A stretch of DNA of 64,000 nucleotides from Isoetes taiwanensis (Eukaryota; Streptophyta; Lycopodiopsida; Isoetales; Isoetaceae): NCBI GenBank assembly GCA_021234155.1, contig JAJEKV010000014.1, positions 12,567,836 through 12,631,835 of the forward strand, given 5' to 3'. Shown one piece after another: positions 25,791 to 39,200 of this stretch. Both the position numbers and the translations under genes were made by a program. The notes beneath the pieces are model-generated. The model saw only the letters and a program-made list of their open reading frames with translations, was not told the DNA's origin and searched no databases. The number at the start of each line of letters is the position of its first letter. Position 1 is the stretch's first letter.

Positions 25791-26439
25791 AAGGGTTAAA
25801 CCCCAGAGTGCCCATTACGCCTAATAATATACAGCCCGCTAGGGCGCAGCCCATTTATTTGGCGAATAAAGCCCGGGGTTTGACCCCTTTAACCGGGAGG
25901 TCCGAGGCAAATTCGATTCAATCCTCTGATTCGATTCAATCCTCTCATTCTTGCAGGGCCGAGCTCGATGAAGATGAAGAGCTGGGTGAAGATGACAATC
26001 AATCTACAAAACAGAGTTCTTCCACAAGCCGCATACACAAAAGCTTCACGCAAAAGCTTGCACACGCAGGACAGATTGGAAGGAGAATCTCTTGCAGATT
26101 GAAGGCAGGTTTATCTTCAGCCTATTTTTGGCAGATTCAAGCCTTCAATCCTTTTTTCGGTAGATTCAAGCAAAAATATAGTAGATTGGAGCAAAATATG
26201 ACAGCCATCCTCTTCTTAAGGGCCTGCTTCGCCCTTTTCTTCAGAGTCTGCCCATCTGCCAGAGCCTTTGTCGCCATCCAAATCCGACCCAAAACCCATG
26301 GAAATGGGCTAGCATATGCCTACAGCCTGTTTATCAAATTGTGCTGCCTGTTTATTGAATCGCTAGCAGAACATTACGGCTAATAACTCTTCTAGATCCA
26401 ACGGTTGAGATTCGAATTTGCCGAGGACCTGCCGGTTAA
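25791..26439 (-). mobile_element. Composite TTAA-flanked inverted-repeat element, copy B
   Basis: This is the inverted counterpart of 5026-5714. The foldback (25791-25888) and core (25889-26439) are joined in the same relative order. TTAA occurs at 25796-25799, 25889-25892 and 26436-26439. The core's ends, TTAACCGGGAGGTCCGAGG and a right end finishing CCTGCCGGTTAA, are imperfect inverted repeats of about 28 bp. A 191-codon open frame crosses the element on the plus strand, and part of it (MTAILFLRACFALF) is also open in copy A. The copies are too similar for this to show selection, and no transposase motif is present. Confidence 0.75.
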
Positions 26440-26771
26440 GGAACCCACTTGACACAAATCTACAAGTAGAAACTTTCCTCTATAATAATGTACAACGCAA
26501 AACATTCCATGTTGACCCTGGCATTGAGTAAGTGTACAGGAAACCAATTGAAACACGCTTAAATACTTACTTGTACACAAATATGCCAGATAAGGTATCT
26601 CTCTACTTGGAAAAGACGGGGTGCACCTGGAACATGCAATCCACCAAGTAGCACATATAAGTAGAGAGGGTAGAAAAGTCTTATTTTGATCAACAAATGT
26701 AGTAAATGTGAATCCTCTTCTTACATGTTAGTGCTTCCAAAGATAGGCTGGTGGGACTGAGGATATGGGAC

Positions 26772-27260
26772 TTTTTTTAAAACGAGAGATTTTATTGCCA
26801 AGGTTGGCAAATTAGATGCAATAAGGCTAGGGTTCCACTTCCATTTGTCTCTCTTCCAAGTCCACTGAGGATTGGGGCCAAGCATATTACACATGATGTG
26901 GGACTTCTGGGGTTGGAGGCTACGTTGCTCACAGCATGTCCAGTAATGTTACCCCACAGTCCAGGGAACTTGCCGGCATTGGCAAGTTCCAGCTCAGTAT
27001 GGATCTAGGAGTCTCAGGAGCATATTATGAAATCATCCATCCTATACTTCCACTCGGTCACAATCCACTGGGGAAGTGGAAGGCTGCTTAACAAAGCCTA
27101 GGCCTTCCACATCCAGTCTCCAACCCTCAGTTGTGGCGTAGGGATAAATTTTGTCAATAGAATACTTTAGCTCCTCACCAATGCTCAAAAAGTGATGCCG
27201 AGACTAGATGCTGGCTTGACTTGGAAGCCAAAAAAGTTCAACGCCCGCCAATATTAGGAG
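26772..27260 (-). mobile_element. Truncated LINE-type 3' end
   Basis: Read on the minus strand, the block ends GGCAATAAAATCTCTCG followed by TTTTAAAAAAA. This is an AATAAA signal and short A tail typical of plant LINE 3' ends. Upstream is a short coding-like stretch (LPLPQWIVTEWKYRMDDFI). No reverse-transcriptase motif is present, so the family is uncertain and the far limit is approximate. Confidence 0.4.
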
Positions 27261-28465
27261 CATATTACTAATGCATATCTGCTACTCTTTCGATGGGTAT
27301 AATTACTTTAGAGGAGTATTTTCAAATGCATGCAAGGTGAACAATATATCTTAGCTAGCATTTATCCCAAACACATAGCCAAAGAGACTCCATTAAGTAG
27401 TTAGCTATAGATTTACCATAGTGGAAACTTTGGTGCCTGGTAGTCGTGCTTGGTTCCTTGTCAAAGTGGGTTGTAGAGTAGCTAGGTCCTTATGCAGAAG
27501 GACAAAGATGCAAAAGTGATAAGCTACAATTATGAAAATATGTTTGTGTGGCTAATAATAGTATCTTATAGGACCATCAAATGGGAGACTCTCAACCTAT
27601 ACGATGTCTAGATCATATAGATACGGGAAATTTTCCTCTCAAACAATGCACCATTGTCGAGGATGTCCTTTCGTCTAACTCAAACCACTTGTAATGGACA
27701 AGTGTTCGAGTAAAGGACACGAAGGTGTCATTTTTCCATTCCTTCTCTGGGATAACCTATACTGCAGAAGCATATCTACAAGTGGCACATGGAAACAACA
27801 CACATAACTATAATATACCACCTGGAGCTTTAGGACTGAAGAGAGAAATATGCCACGTCAGCAAAGGAGCGCCATTTTTCTTGAATTCTTTGTCTCATTC
27901 GATTCAAACCTTTTCTTGATGAAATTATACATGGATCTAAGCATTTGAGAAGGATTTACAAGAGAATTCATTGCTGGCTTTGTAGAGGCCAAGCAATCTT
28001 CAGATTCTCCTTGCTGTAAGCTTCACATGGATGGGAAATTTTTTGTCATTCTGAAACAGGAGCAGTGAATTACTTGTGGTTTTCTAAGGGGATCATCTTC
28101 CGAGCTCTGGGACAGTCTTATTCTCAACCAATTCTTCCCAGATTATCTGTTTGAATCAGAATATTCAATTGTACCATCTTCAGATGAATTTGAAGCCGAG
28201 ATGATTGAGGCTTGGGTGCTAGAATTCACAGGCAAAAAGAACATCTCAGCAACTGCAACTCTTCAGGTACATTGTGGATGGTCAGAAAACAAAATTATGG
28301 TTAAAATTTTCTCAGAATGATTCAATCCATGTTTTTGAGTACCTCTGGCAATTTTATGGTATTTCTATCCTTTTAAGCTCTTAGATAGATTTCTTTCTAG
28401 GATTCCATTCCCACTTCTTTAGCCTCCCTAGCCTCTGACAGCCTTCTCCCCTTCATTTTGCATTT

Positions 28466-31101
28466 ATGGCGAATTTCCCCCAAAAAAATACACTTTTTCA
28501 TGGCCCGTCAGCCCTAAATTCAAATTCACTTTCGATCCTTCACAATTTCATGCTCCTCCCCGCTGCTCAAAGGGACGCTCTTCTCTCTCAGTTAAGTGCA
28601 TTCCATCTTGATCCATCTAAAATTATCAAATTTGGGAATTTTGCTAACCAAGAACCTCTGCCAAAAGATATGCATCATTTCAGCCATTTTGCTCCGAACT
28701 GGGACACTCTGTCTCCCGGATCAAAGGGGATCTCAAACATTACCAAGATTGGATGCAAAGCGGGATACCATTACCTTTATTTCCTCGACCAAAGCAACAA
28801 CCAATCATCTCGGATGAACAATTATGCGAGTTTGAATACCAACAATCAAGAGCCCCTACAAATACACAGCTTTTCAGAGGTATTCACCTGAACTCACCCT
28901 TAATTGCTTCCAAAATTGAATCTTTATCAAAGGTTGCTGTTGTTGTCAAAGTGGATTCTGTTGGGTTAAAAATAGAAAAGCTCTGGGATCATCTTTTGAG
29001 GCTACATAAGGGTATTGTCATTAATTCTATTTACTGGTTAAACTTCCCCTACATTATGGTGGAATGTGGCTGCCCAAGGACCTCGAATTATTTACTGAAG
29101 CTTGGCCTCACTACCTGTGACACCTTCCAAGTATCTTTCTTAAAATGGAATGCCACCATGCCTCTAAATGAATTCAAAAAGTACCACATTGCTTCTGTCA
29201 CTATGAGTGAGTTAAGTCCAATTTACTGGAATGAAGATTGTTTCTCTTCCATTTTCAATTCCATTGGCACTTACCTTACCACAGAATATTCCTCATTCAA
29301 ACCTCCCAAATGCTTCATTCAGTTGGACATTACCAAAGTCATCCCTACTGCCATATCATTCTTGGACTTCTTTGGGAAGACATCTATCTTACAACTTAGA
29401 TGGGTAGGTTTACCAAATCATTGCCAGAGCTGTAACTCTAGACATAAGATTGGCGGTGAATGTTTCCTTCCTCACAAGGAAACAACTCACAAGGATCTTC
29501 ATGAAAAGGAATTGCTACCCACGAGCAATCCAAACAAATCAATCACCATGCAAAGAACGAGGCACCAACATACCGGTTCAAAATGTTCCTCTACCTCAAA
29601 AGGAATGGAGCAAGGTAAATGGCAAGTGCTAGAAGAATTCAGAAGCATAGGGAAGTCAAGAACTTGGTACAACAAAAATCATGAACTCTCTCGATAATTC
29701 CTGTGTTTCATTGAACATCAACATATGACAAGCAAATGGGAATTAAGGTTTTAAACAAGGGAATATTCATCAAGGAAAATCGACCCGGTTGTTGATATGG
29801 AAAAGCCTACTTTGACAAATAAGCTTCAAGTTGAGTCGCCAAAGGTATCATCTCAAGGTGTTTCTCAAATTAACAAAGCAAACATTGAGCATAACAAAAA
29901 CATGCTAAATGTTAAAGGCAAGGCACCATACGCCTCCAAGAATTGATCTTCATAGAACCTTATCAAAAATCTGAAGGACTCCAAGAGTAACACCAGCCAT
30001 CAACTTTCATCAAGCAAAATTTCTCGAGGTATTCCAAATGGGAACAAAATGGTCTCGAGTCTCAACTACACCGGAGAATATAAGCCGAGCGAAGGTTTGA
30101 ATGGAGTTTCATTAATTAATGAAAAGGCACTGATTACCTTTGAAGGATACATTCAACTTTGGATGCACAAGTGCACCAGTCCCTTCTCAAAACATGGATA
30201 TCCGAACAATGAACTGCTGCAGATATTGACGGTGACCTCGGTGACATAGAAGTGTCAAACTCCTTTGCCATACTTGCGGACATATCGGAAGAAGATGTTG
30301 ATAATTCTGCGAGATGTTATATGCAAAGGTCTTGACTTGCCAACCCCCATCACAATCAGCCCCCAACACATCAGCCACTCACCCCTATCCCTCATACCAC
30401 TACACTTTCACCGAAAGCGGAATTTACGACCACCCTCCTCGCTTTTTTGACTCGATGACAATTCACACTCATATTCTCATTCACCAAAAAATTCAGCCAT
30501 TTCCCACGGAGATAGCTCAGTGATTCTGAGGGAATTAGAGGCAGCTATAGTGGCGGACATAGCATTGGATAAGGTGACGGACAAAGGTGCGAATCCCACG
30601 AAAATATGTCGAGTTGACTTGAAGGATGAGATATGAAAAGGCTAAGGACATATCAAATGTTTGGGAACAAAGTTTATGGAGTGAGACTCCCGGGGAACAA
30701 ACCGAGGTATTAGGAGTACAATGTCGGCATGATAAGGAGAAACAAGATTCTTCTCAAAGGGATGTCAGATTCAACACACCTCCAAACAAATTAATCCCGG
30801 GCAAGATCTTTCCATTTCAAATGTTGAAATTAATTTGAATGTCACTAATCCTAATAGGGATAACATTGTACCTGATTCCATCAACAATACTTCTATGGAG
30901 ACTCACGCGACTGAGTCTTGCAAATCCAAATTTTGGCAATGCTCTCACTCAGATAAATTGTCTGCACACATAAACTCTGAAGATTTAGATCTTGACAAAG
31001 AGAATACCCTTTCTCATCATTTTACAAATACTGATAGCCTCTGGGATAATGATATTTACCTCACTACTCATCAAGATAAGACTTTGGCGACCCCTTGCTA
31101 A
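28466..31101 (+). pseudogene. LINE-C ORF1 protein with CCHC-type knuckle
   Basis: ORF1 starts at 28466 (MANFPQKN...), shifts frame near 28870 and continues to 29697. It contains a DUF4283-like block (IEKLWDHLLRLHKGIVINS) and a zinc knuckle CQSCNSRHKIGGEC at about 29423-29464, expected to bind the element's RNA. Beyond 29697 further frames (to 31101) are acidic and Ser/Asn-rich, as in the variable ORF1 tail, but they are broken by stops near 30240, 30540 and 30620. The start was chosen because it is the first ATG of the open region after a run of stops. Confidence 0.65.
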
Positions 31102-31241
31102 AAAAGGTCAAAAAAGAAAAAGGGTAAATATAATTGGTCAGTCGCTTCATAACACCCCCGCAGCTAATACTAAAACTTAAATCTAAAAAGCTGCCAGACT
31201 ACATTGATTCCTCCCAAGGTTGCCTCTCCTAAATTATTGCC

Positions 31242-34200
31242 ATGAAGATTCTTAGCTGGAACCTAAGAGGCATAAAAGGCCCCCTTAAAAGGAGAAGAGC
31301 CATCTCCCAAATTAGGAGTTATGATGCAGATATCATTCTTCTTCAGGAGCTTAGGCTCCCCAGCTTTGAGTGCTCCAATCTTTCAGATTGGATTGGCCCA
31401 GGTTTTTCCTCCACATGGATTGAAGCAACTGGGACCTCAGGAGGGCTTTGCATTATATGGAGACACCTTACTCATATTTCTGTTTACACTAGCCCTTGCA
31501 GATCCTGGCAATCAGTAATTTTTAAACATAATGACTCTAAATTTGGTGTGATAAATGTCTATGCCTCCACTGAGTCTAGACTTAGAGCTAACACTTGGCT
31601 CAAGATCAACAATCACATTGCATCCCAAGACTGTGATACCTGGATTTTGGCAGGGGACTTCAATAACACTCCCACCTGGGATTTGAAAATTGGCAAAAAT
31701 CTCAACATGTCCTCTGTTGAAAGAACTTCGGTGGGATCAAATGCTTTCGGCGACCATTTTTTCAAAGCATATCCCATCCTCCACCTCAGTCTACACATGG
31801 TCTAATAAGCAAGAAGGGAACAACAGAGTATATTGTGCACTTGACAGGTTTTACATAAATAACACTCATAATGAGATTTGGAATAACTGCTTGGTATACA
31901 GTGATGAGTGTACTTCAATATCTGATCACCAGCCTCAATTCTTTTCTACTAATCTTATGCTCTCTATCAAAAGGCATGGAAACACTCCCTTTAAATTAAA
32001 CTGCTCACTCCTAGATTCTGAATCCTTCTGTAAAGATTTCATTGCCTTTTACACTTCTCTACCCAAGGTCAGATCTACAAACTCCATGAGAACTTTCTAT
32101 GACAACATTAAAAAATCAAAGGCCTGGATTAAGCAATGGTCAAAGAATCTTCATGAGATTAAGCAAAAAGTAAAAGAAATCTTATTTGCAGAAAATGAAG
32201 GAGGTTAGAATTAATCTGCAAGAAGACCCCTTCAACATTGATCTCCATAGACAAGAAGGAAATCTGGAAATGGTAATTAAAACCATTGAAGAGCTGGAAG
32301 CTAAAGGTGCATCTATCAGATGTAAACTAAAATACCTATCTCACATGGATCATGGGAATTCAAGGTTTTTCTATAGAGTTGCTAAGTCTAGGCTTCTGAA
32401 AAATCAACTTATCTCAGTCAAAGATGGAAATGATAATACCATTACTGATCAAAAAGAAATTTCCAACTTTTTTTGCTCAAATTATGCTAATATTTTCTCC
32501 CAGCCCAGAGACAATCATGTCCAAATTGCAGAAGCTAAATCTTTTACTGATCTGGTTGAAAATAATGATCTTCACAGTACCATTGTCATGACCCCTGCAA
32601 TGGAGTCTATTCCAAATGCTGAAGAGATTTTCTTCACTTTAAAAAGTCTTGCAAAAGGTAAAAGCCCAGGTCCTGATGGGTTACCCCCAGAATTTTTTAT
32701 TACATTTTGGGAAACTCTTAAAGATGACTTTGTGCATATGATCAAAGGTTTCTGGAACTCAAACCACCTTCATCCTTCTCTCTCATCTGGCCTCATTACT
32801 CTAATTCCTAAGGTTGACAATCCACAATCCTTCTCGGACTGGAGGCCTATTTCTTTGACAAACTCCACTTATAAGGTCTGTGCCAAAATCATAGCCAACA
32901 GGGTCAAATCTCATCTCCAAGGGGTTATCAGCTCGAATCAATCTGCCTTCCTCCCCAACAGATTCATCCTTGATAACTACATTGCAGCCATGGAGGGAAT
33001 GCATTGGAATAATCTCACTAAGCAAAACTGCATTTTGCTCAAGCTAGATTTCTCAAAAGCTTTTGATACTGTTAGATGGAACTTTCTAGAATTCTCTCTT
33101 CAAAAGCTTGGCTTCAGTGATAAGATTATTAAGCTTATTTTGGGCTTAAATTCTAGATCTCAATCAACTGTTCTTGTCAATGGTTCCCCGGCTATTTTTC
33201 CCTCTTGCTCGAGGTGTGAGACAGGGATGTCCCCTTGCACCATATCTCTTTCTGGCTGTTGCTGAGATGTTAACTAGAGTGATCAACTACCATCAATCCT
33301 TGGGGAATATTATTGGACTTAATCTTCCTGACAATACAACCAATCTGTCTATTCTCCAATATGCAGATGACTCTTTCAGCTTTCTCAAGAATGATCCTAG
33401 CATCATTGCCAACTTCCTCCACATAATTCACATCTTTGGAGCTGCTTCTGGCATTCAGCTGAATCTAAATAAATGTACCATCATTGGTGACATGGACACC
33501 GATAACATTGCAGTGTATCAAATGCATCGGATCAAACTGAAACAACAAGCCTTCTAGGTATGCCTCTGTCACTCAATCCTAGTTTAAAAAGAGCTATGGT
33601 CTCCTATAGTTCGAGAATCGAGGAAAGAAATTAGGCAATTACGGCAATTGTCTCTCTCTGCGGGGGAGAAGAATAATTGCTAACTCGATCATTCTTTGCC
33701 TCTCACATATATTACTCCTCGGCTCTTTTGGCTCCCAAATGCATTTACCAAAGACAAATTGAGAGAATTGTAAGGAACTTTATCCGGAAGAATCATCACA
33801 TGGTTAAGCTGAACACTATCACCGGAAGCAAGATACATGGTGGTCTTGGATGCAAAAATTTGATCCTTCGGGGCTATGCCTTATTTTGGGAAGTACATCC
33901 GGAAATCATTATTGATCACAACAATCCAGCCATGGTCTTCATTAAATATTGGTCGTCTCCTGCGGTCACCCCAAGGGGCATCCTTCCATCAGTCATAGCT
34001 TGCCTTCCTCAGCTTTCACAACTTTGAAACCTGCCCCTAATACTTCTCCTCTCATGAAAAGTTTCATTCAAGCTTGGAACAAGGTTCACAAAACCTTTGA
34101 TATTTCTGCTATTGAGTACAGTCACTCCAACACAAGTTTATTCTGGAATCCCAATTTCTCCAGAGATAATACTACACCTCCGCCATAAACCACCCAAAGC

Positions 34201-35072
34201 TTTATAAAAAATGGATGTCCTATGGTATTTTGCATCTTGGTGATCTCGGGAAAACACAAGGTGGATCTCCTGGACCAATCTTAAAAATCGAATCGAGAGC
34301 GGTTCCTCGGATAAAATGATATCTGATTCATCATACAAAGAATTGGCAATGTCAACTTTCACCACAATCCTATTATGCGAGAATGGACCCCTCTGTGGTA
34401 AAACCAAGTTACAATGTATCCAAGGTTTATACTTGTTTAAATAAGCCTCATGTACCTTCTAAATCTAAGATCTATTGGGACCTTTCAGATGACATTGCAT
34501 TCAGACTGTTCAAGAATATCTGGCTCTCCTACCTGCCCCCCAAAATTTCTTATTTTGCTTGGTTAATTGCAAATAAAAGTGTGCCATGTCTGGAAATTAT
34601 CTCAAGGCACTCCAACTCTGCAACAAATTCAGTTAATCCTTACTGCCCTCTTGATTGCAGATATGTTGAATCCATGGAGCACATATTTGGCTGTGTAAAG
34701 CTTACTAGTTTTTGGGAATGGTTTGAAAATACTTTTCATATAAATTGTCCTGCTACTTTACTTGAATTTATGATGAATGATGATGCTTATAAGAATACTT
34801 TATGTTGCATTGCATTATGGAATGTGTGGAAGCATAGAAACAGGTGCCAATATGGAGGAAAACAAATATCTATGTTCTGGATTAAATCTCAAGTTATATA
34901 TGACATTGAGATGGTGGCCACCAGTCAAAAACACTTACATAAAGATGATTTAGATACACAATGGTTAAATATAGGTCAATTCATAGGAGCTCATAGATTG
35001 TTCAAATTAAATTGTCATGATTTACTTACTGACACTCAATGCATTTCTCCTAGATTACATGAGCAGCCTTAG
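31242..35072 (+). pseudogene. LINE-C ORF2: endonuclease, reverse transcriptase and zf-RVT
   Basis: The endonuclease begins MKILSWNLRGIKG and has LLQELRLP, INVYASTES, LAGDFNN and, after a frameshift near 31730, LDRFY and SISDHQPQ. The reverse transcriptase has GKSPGPDGLPPEFF, LIPKVDNPQSFSDWRPISL, NQSAFLPNRFILDN, LLKLDFSKAFDTV and, after a frameshift near 33210, RGVRQGCPLAPYLF and QYADDSFSF (catalytic YADD intact). The C-terminus (34383-35072) has the zf-RVT pattern CPLDCRYVESMEHIFGC. Four or more 1-bp shifts split what was a single protein of about 1,270 residues. The enzyme makes and integrates new copies by target-primed reverse transcription. Confidence 0.9.
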
Positions 35073-35540
35073 CAGAGACTTTGGTACTTCAGTGGAGCCT
35101 GCAGAGTACAGACTTTTTCCAGGGCAGAGGCTTGTACATGACATACAATATACACATGATATGTGGACAGGCACAGTTAGAGGGATCACGGATATAGACA
35201 TAATTGACATACCTGATGTAGAATTAGATTGGGCTATGGAATTTTGCAGAGGCACATACTTAATGCACGAGATATGGTGGTTCATGGAGATTAACTGTGA
35301 AGAATGACAAATCAGCAATTTGAGTATTACGGGGAATGCTACTACCATTATTCAAATTTGGCGGATGCATATGGCACCTTAATAATTCTGATGTCCACTA
35401 CTAATGCAGACAGATTGATCACTGAGCTAAACTGGGGAAATGGCAGAACTCTCATACTTCAGCCAAACTTTCGAGCTCACCATGAATTCCTGAATTCCTA
35501 CCACTTTCACATAAATCATCCCACCATCCCAAATCAGTGA
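35017..35540 (+). other. Two small ORFs after LINE-C ORF2, joined by ATGA overlap
   Basis: A 96-codon ORF (35017-35307) overlaps the end of ORF2. Its TGA stop shares bases with the ATG of a 78-codon ORF (35304-35540) in the arrangement ATGA. The first is acidic (DIDIIDIPDVELDW). Neither resembles RNase H or another family I know. They could be an accessory ORF of this LINE lineage or simply open stretches in the 3' UTR. Confidence 0.3.
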
Positions 35541-35880
35541 CCAGCACTTATCCCTTTTGGCTCTAAACAGACTAGCATATAATATCTGACTTATTAACAT
35601 CTACTCTTTCTCAAGCAGAACTGCCTCGATAAGTATGTTCACTTATGCTGCTAATGCACTTAGTAGCAGCACTATTTTCTACAGTTCACTACTGTTTTTG
35701 TCAACATATTACATATATGTGCTTACAGAAGCACCTTTTCACTTATGTTCATTTGTTTACTTTACTATGAGTAGCCTATCTATAAAGGTTTACTCACTAT
35801 GTTGTACCTTTTTCTATAATTAATGAAAAAAACCCCATTCACTCAAAAAAAAAAAAAAAAAAAAAAATACCACACGAAGG

Positions 35881-38797
35881 ATGGACCATCCATCATCATC
35901 AATATCATCATGGATCATACATAATGCATCACAGATTGACATTTCTACCCTAGCTTAGACTCCAGTGGAATTTGACTGACAGTCACGTCCTTCCGGTATC
36001 AATAGGTGGAATCATAACAATGTTATGGGCTTGCATAGATTGTCCAATCCATCTGCCCCTCCTGTGCATACATTTTGCAGATAGGCTAAAACATGTTGGA
36101 TCATTATTGTAGCCTTCCTCAGAGCTATGGACCCCAGGGAACACTCCAAGGTTGCCACCCCCTCCTCCCCGATGAGGCAAGAACAAGTATATGCGTCATG
36201 AATGTAGCACAGGGAAACTCTGACTAGAGGACCATGACGCATTGTCCAACTTAACCCCAGTATGATGACATGCTTGTCATTTTGTCAACAATCTCGATCC
36301 TTCTTGTTCGTACACCTTTGTTCTTGATTTGTCCCTTAGGATCTTGTAAATATTCTTCATAATTATTTCATAATGGTTATATCATTTTAGGCTTTTGTAC
36401 TTATTCCTTTGATGATATCATGTGTTTCTAGTCTATTTGGATTTCTCTTGCATTGATCTTGTATCCTGCTCATAGTCTTGTGACACCCACTGGGATAGAG
36501 CACCACCATCCAGGGGCGTTGGATCCATATGCTCCCTTGTTGCATTGGTAGACTATTAGGCCTAGTTCACTATAAGTCCCCATTAGACAAACAACACATC
36601 AAGGTCCCGGTCATAAGTTTTCGTGGCCCTTTGTTTAACTTAATCACAATATAGCATGCAAACCAAGCGCCATGATACAAATCTCAAATAACTCGCTTTT
36701 TAATCAACAATAAAAAGAAGTAGAAATACAAGTGACTCGTGATCAGCCACTTAATTGTTTAAAGGAAATCAATTCATAGCTTTGCTTAGTTATTATAAAT
36801 GTTTCTCGCTTTATAACCCATATAGATGATCATCCTATGCAAGTGATATAATGGATAAATACTTGTTGAGCTTGAGACGCTCCCCCAAGCCAACATAAAG
36901 CCGTAGCATGCCACTTATAGCCAAACTAATTAGAAGTTAAGAGGAGTCTAACTAGAAGCAATTGAGCTTACAAGGCTTGGAACAACTTGTGGTCCAGCCC
37001 ATTTCAGCAACTTTGCTTGTAGCCCCTACAAATCCATGGCTTTGCATTAGCGAGATGGCTCAAGCCTTGAACAATACCTTTCGTTGTGACAGTCAAGGTG
37101 GGTCATGTTTGCTTTGGTACATTAAGTGGCATCATATGAGGATCATAGAGATGTGTCGAGTATTGCATCCATTGATCTATAAAGATAGTGCTAGAAGCTT
37201 ACATGGCTTAAATAAGACCCTTCCCTAGAATGCCTTGGGGTTGTACACGAGAAGGAAGAGCATGTCATGTTGATGTTGTGCCATATATTGAGCCTTCTTT
37301 CCTTTTTAGAAAAGCCTTATCTTTGCTTCATAGCTTGCACATGGAGAATATGATCAAGCACCGGCCTCTTGATTATGATTTGCTTTTGTCTATATACTTT
37401 TCATAGCTATTACCATATTTATGCCACTCCCTCAAGCGCGAACCATAAAGCTCTTTTCCTGTTAAAGATGCTCAACTGCCCAAGCATTTAAGAAAAAAAT
37501 CTTTTATATCAAACTGCAAACTTCAACAATGTTGTCAAATACATTTTATACCAACAAAAGTTCACATTTGATAAAGATATATTTGTACGTCCAAAATCTT
37601 TGCACCTCTACGGCGTTTTTACTTTTTTTTCATAACTTCACAGTACTGCTAGATTCTTTAATGAGATAGATAGATAGTATTTTTACGTCATGCCACATTG
37701 GCAGCGTCCATGAGGACATATGACGGACCTCCAAAGAAGAGTGGTCCCTCAATTAATGAGAAGAGTGGTCCCTCCATTATGATTGAGACAAAATAATCAA
37801 GATTAATAGAATTGAAAATAGTGTCCACCTTGCAGATTAAAATATGTCATTCTAAACTAGAGATTGTTGAATTGATTGACCTTGCAAAAGATCGACATCA
37901 CATAGCACACCTTAAAGATATCAGGAGATGGATGAAGAAGGTTAGGACACGCCATTGCTACTGGGTCCATGTATTAACCTTTTAATGGTGATACTATGAA
38001 CCTATAAAAACCAATCATCTTTTATTCAACTTGTGTGCTTTTATAGTATGTTTTAGACAAGGGGTTGTATGTACCCTAGCTTTCCATCTTGGAAACTTTT
38101 CCTCATTTGCTCTCTCCTCTCTCTTGGATCAAAGTGCTAATTTCACTTTCAATTAACATCTTCAAGATATGGCCCCCCCTTGCCGATGAATCCTTAACGT
38201 GTTTTAGCATGTCCTTATCGATTCTTTGACTTACCTTGTTGAATGCTCCATAATATGTCCATGCAAAGAATGGAGTTAATTCCACCATCATAAAGACTAA
38301 TAAGAAACTAAAAATATGATTTACATTTAGAAAGAGAATATCACGATCACTATATATATATACAAGTTACGCACCGTTAGGGAAGACACAAAGGAGTACG
38401 ATGCATGTTCCAATTTTAGCATGTTATTATGGTGCAAAGGGTGCACTATTGGGGTGGTGTAAGGGGGGAGAAGGTGAATAGCAAGGTTTTTAATGTTAGG
38501 ATTCCATTACATTCTATGAAGATTGCCCTAGGTTTTTTAAGGTTTATTCCTCTAGATTCTTCCACATTCCCTTAGATTTTATGAGATTCCCTTAAGTTCA
38601 CTTAGATGCTATGAGATTTCCTCATATTTCATGAGACTCCATTAGATTTACGAAGATTCCTCTAGGTTTTTTAGGCTTTTATAAAGATTTCCTTAGATTC
38701 CTCTAGAATTTATAAAGAGTGGTAGGTGAAAGGGTTTTCTATGTTAGAACTGCACCATTCCTATTGTGCAAAGTCTAGAAGAAACTTGGCGAGCTAG
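35881..38797. other. intergenic; degenerate minisatellite at its end
   Basis: No gene is supported between the LINE-C tail and 38.8 kb. A 63-codon frame on the minus strand (38291-38103) is unlike any family I recognise. From about 38505 to 38715 the sequence is a loose repeat of a 25-32 bp phrase built on TTCCTTAGATTTTATGAGA. Confidence 0.45.
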
Positions 38798-39200
38798 TTT
38801 TTTTTTTTTTTTTTTTTGAAGGTAAGAAAATTTTTATTAAAAGATAGGAAGAATTACATCATAGGTCTCACATAGACCAGAAAGAATTTAAGCACAAAGA
38901 TCTCATGTAGATCAGATTTCATATCCATAATTTCTGTACTAATCTGCCTTTCTCAACATCTTCTTCTATTTAAACAGTACTACATGATTAAAACCAATCT
39001 TCCTGTTTAGATAATATACTACAGGAGCTTAGCACAAGCTTTCCAGAAACTGCAGATAAGTCGTGAATGCTCCAAAAAAACCTCTTGCAAAACTGAAAAT
39101 GAAGAGAAAAGAGCTGAAGAGTAATCTGACCAATTCTCCCGCACTGCTCAGAGAAGCCCAACTGCTTCAAACTATGATCTGATTCAGCAATTTTTCTACA
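38798..39200 (-). mobile_element. Retroposed 3' end with poly-A (T20 on plus strand)
   Basis: Twenty T (38798-38817) are followed on the plus strand by a stretch whose reverse complement contains AATAAAAATTTTCTTACC just before the A tail. This is the 3' end of a retrotransposed copy on the minus strand. Upstream frames (EQCGRIGQITLQLFS) match nothing I recognise, and the upper limit is arbitrary. No target duplication was identified. Confidence 0.5.

Larger units (their letters stand above)
27726..35867 (+). mobile_element. LINE-C: nearly full-length plant L1-type retrotransposon with poly-A tail
   Basis: ORF1 (28466-31101), endonuclease-reverse transcriptase ORF2 (31242-35072) and a 3' region end in an A25 tail (35845-35867). 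Nine bases ACACGAAGG directly follow the tail region (35872-35880) and also occur at 27717-27725. If this is the target-site duplication, the 5' UTR starts at 27726. The tail is followed by TACC before the match, so the pair could be chance and the 5' limit could lie nearer 28400. Several single-base frameshifts inactivate both ORFs. Confidence 0.8.

Noticed and set aside
25808-26383. 191-codon open frame in composite element copy B
   Set aside because: Repeat-derived composition, only partly open in copy A, and no transposase or other known motif.
30510-30605. tRNA-like A box (TAGCTCAGTG) and B box (GGTGCGAATCC)
   Set aside because: The boxes are about 78 bases apart, the B box has a mismatch, no acceptor stem forms, and the stretch reads as coding sequence of LINE-C ORF1.
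38103-38291. 62-codon minus-strand frame with protein-like composition
   Set aside because: No recognisable family, no splice partners and no clear start context; left unannotated as a gene.
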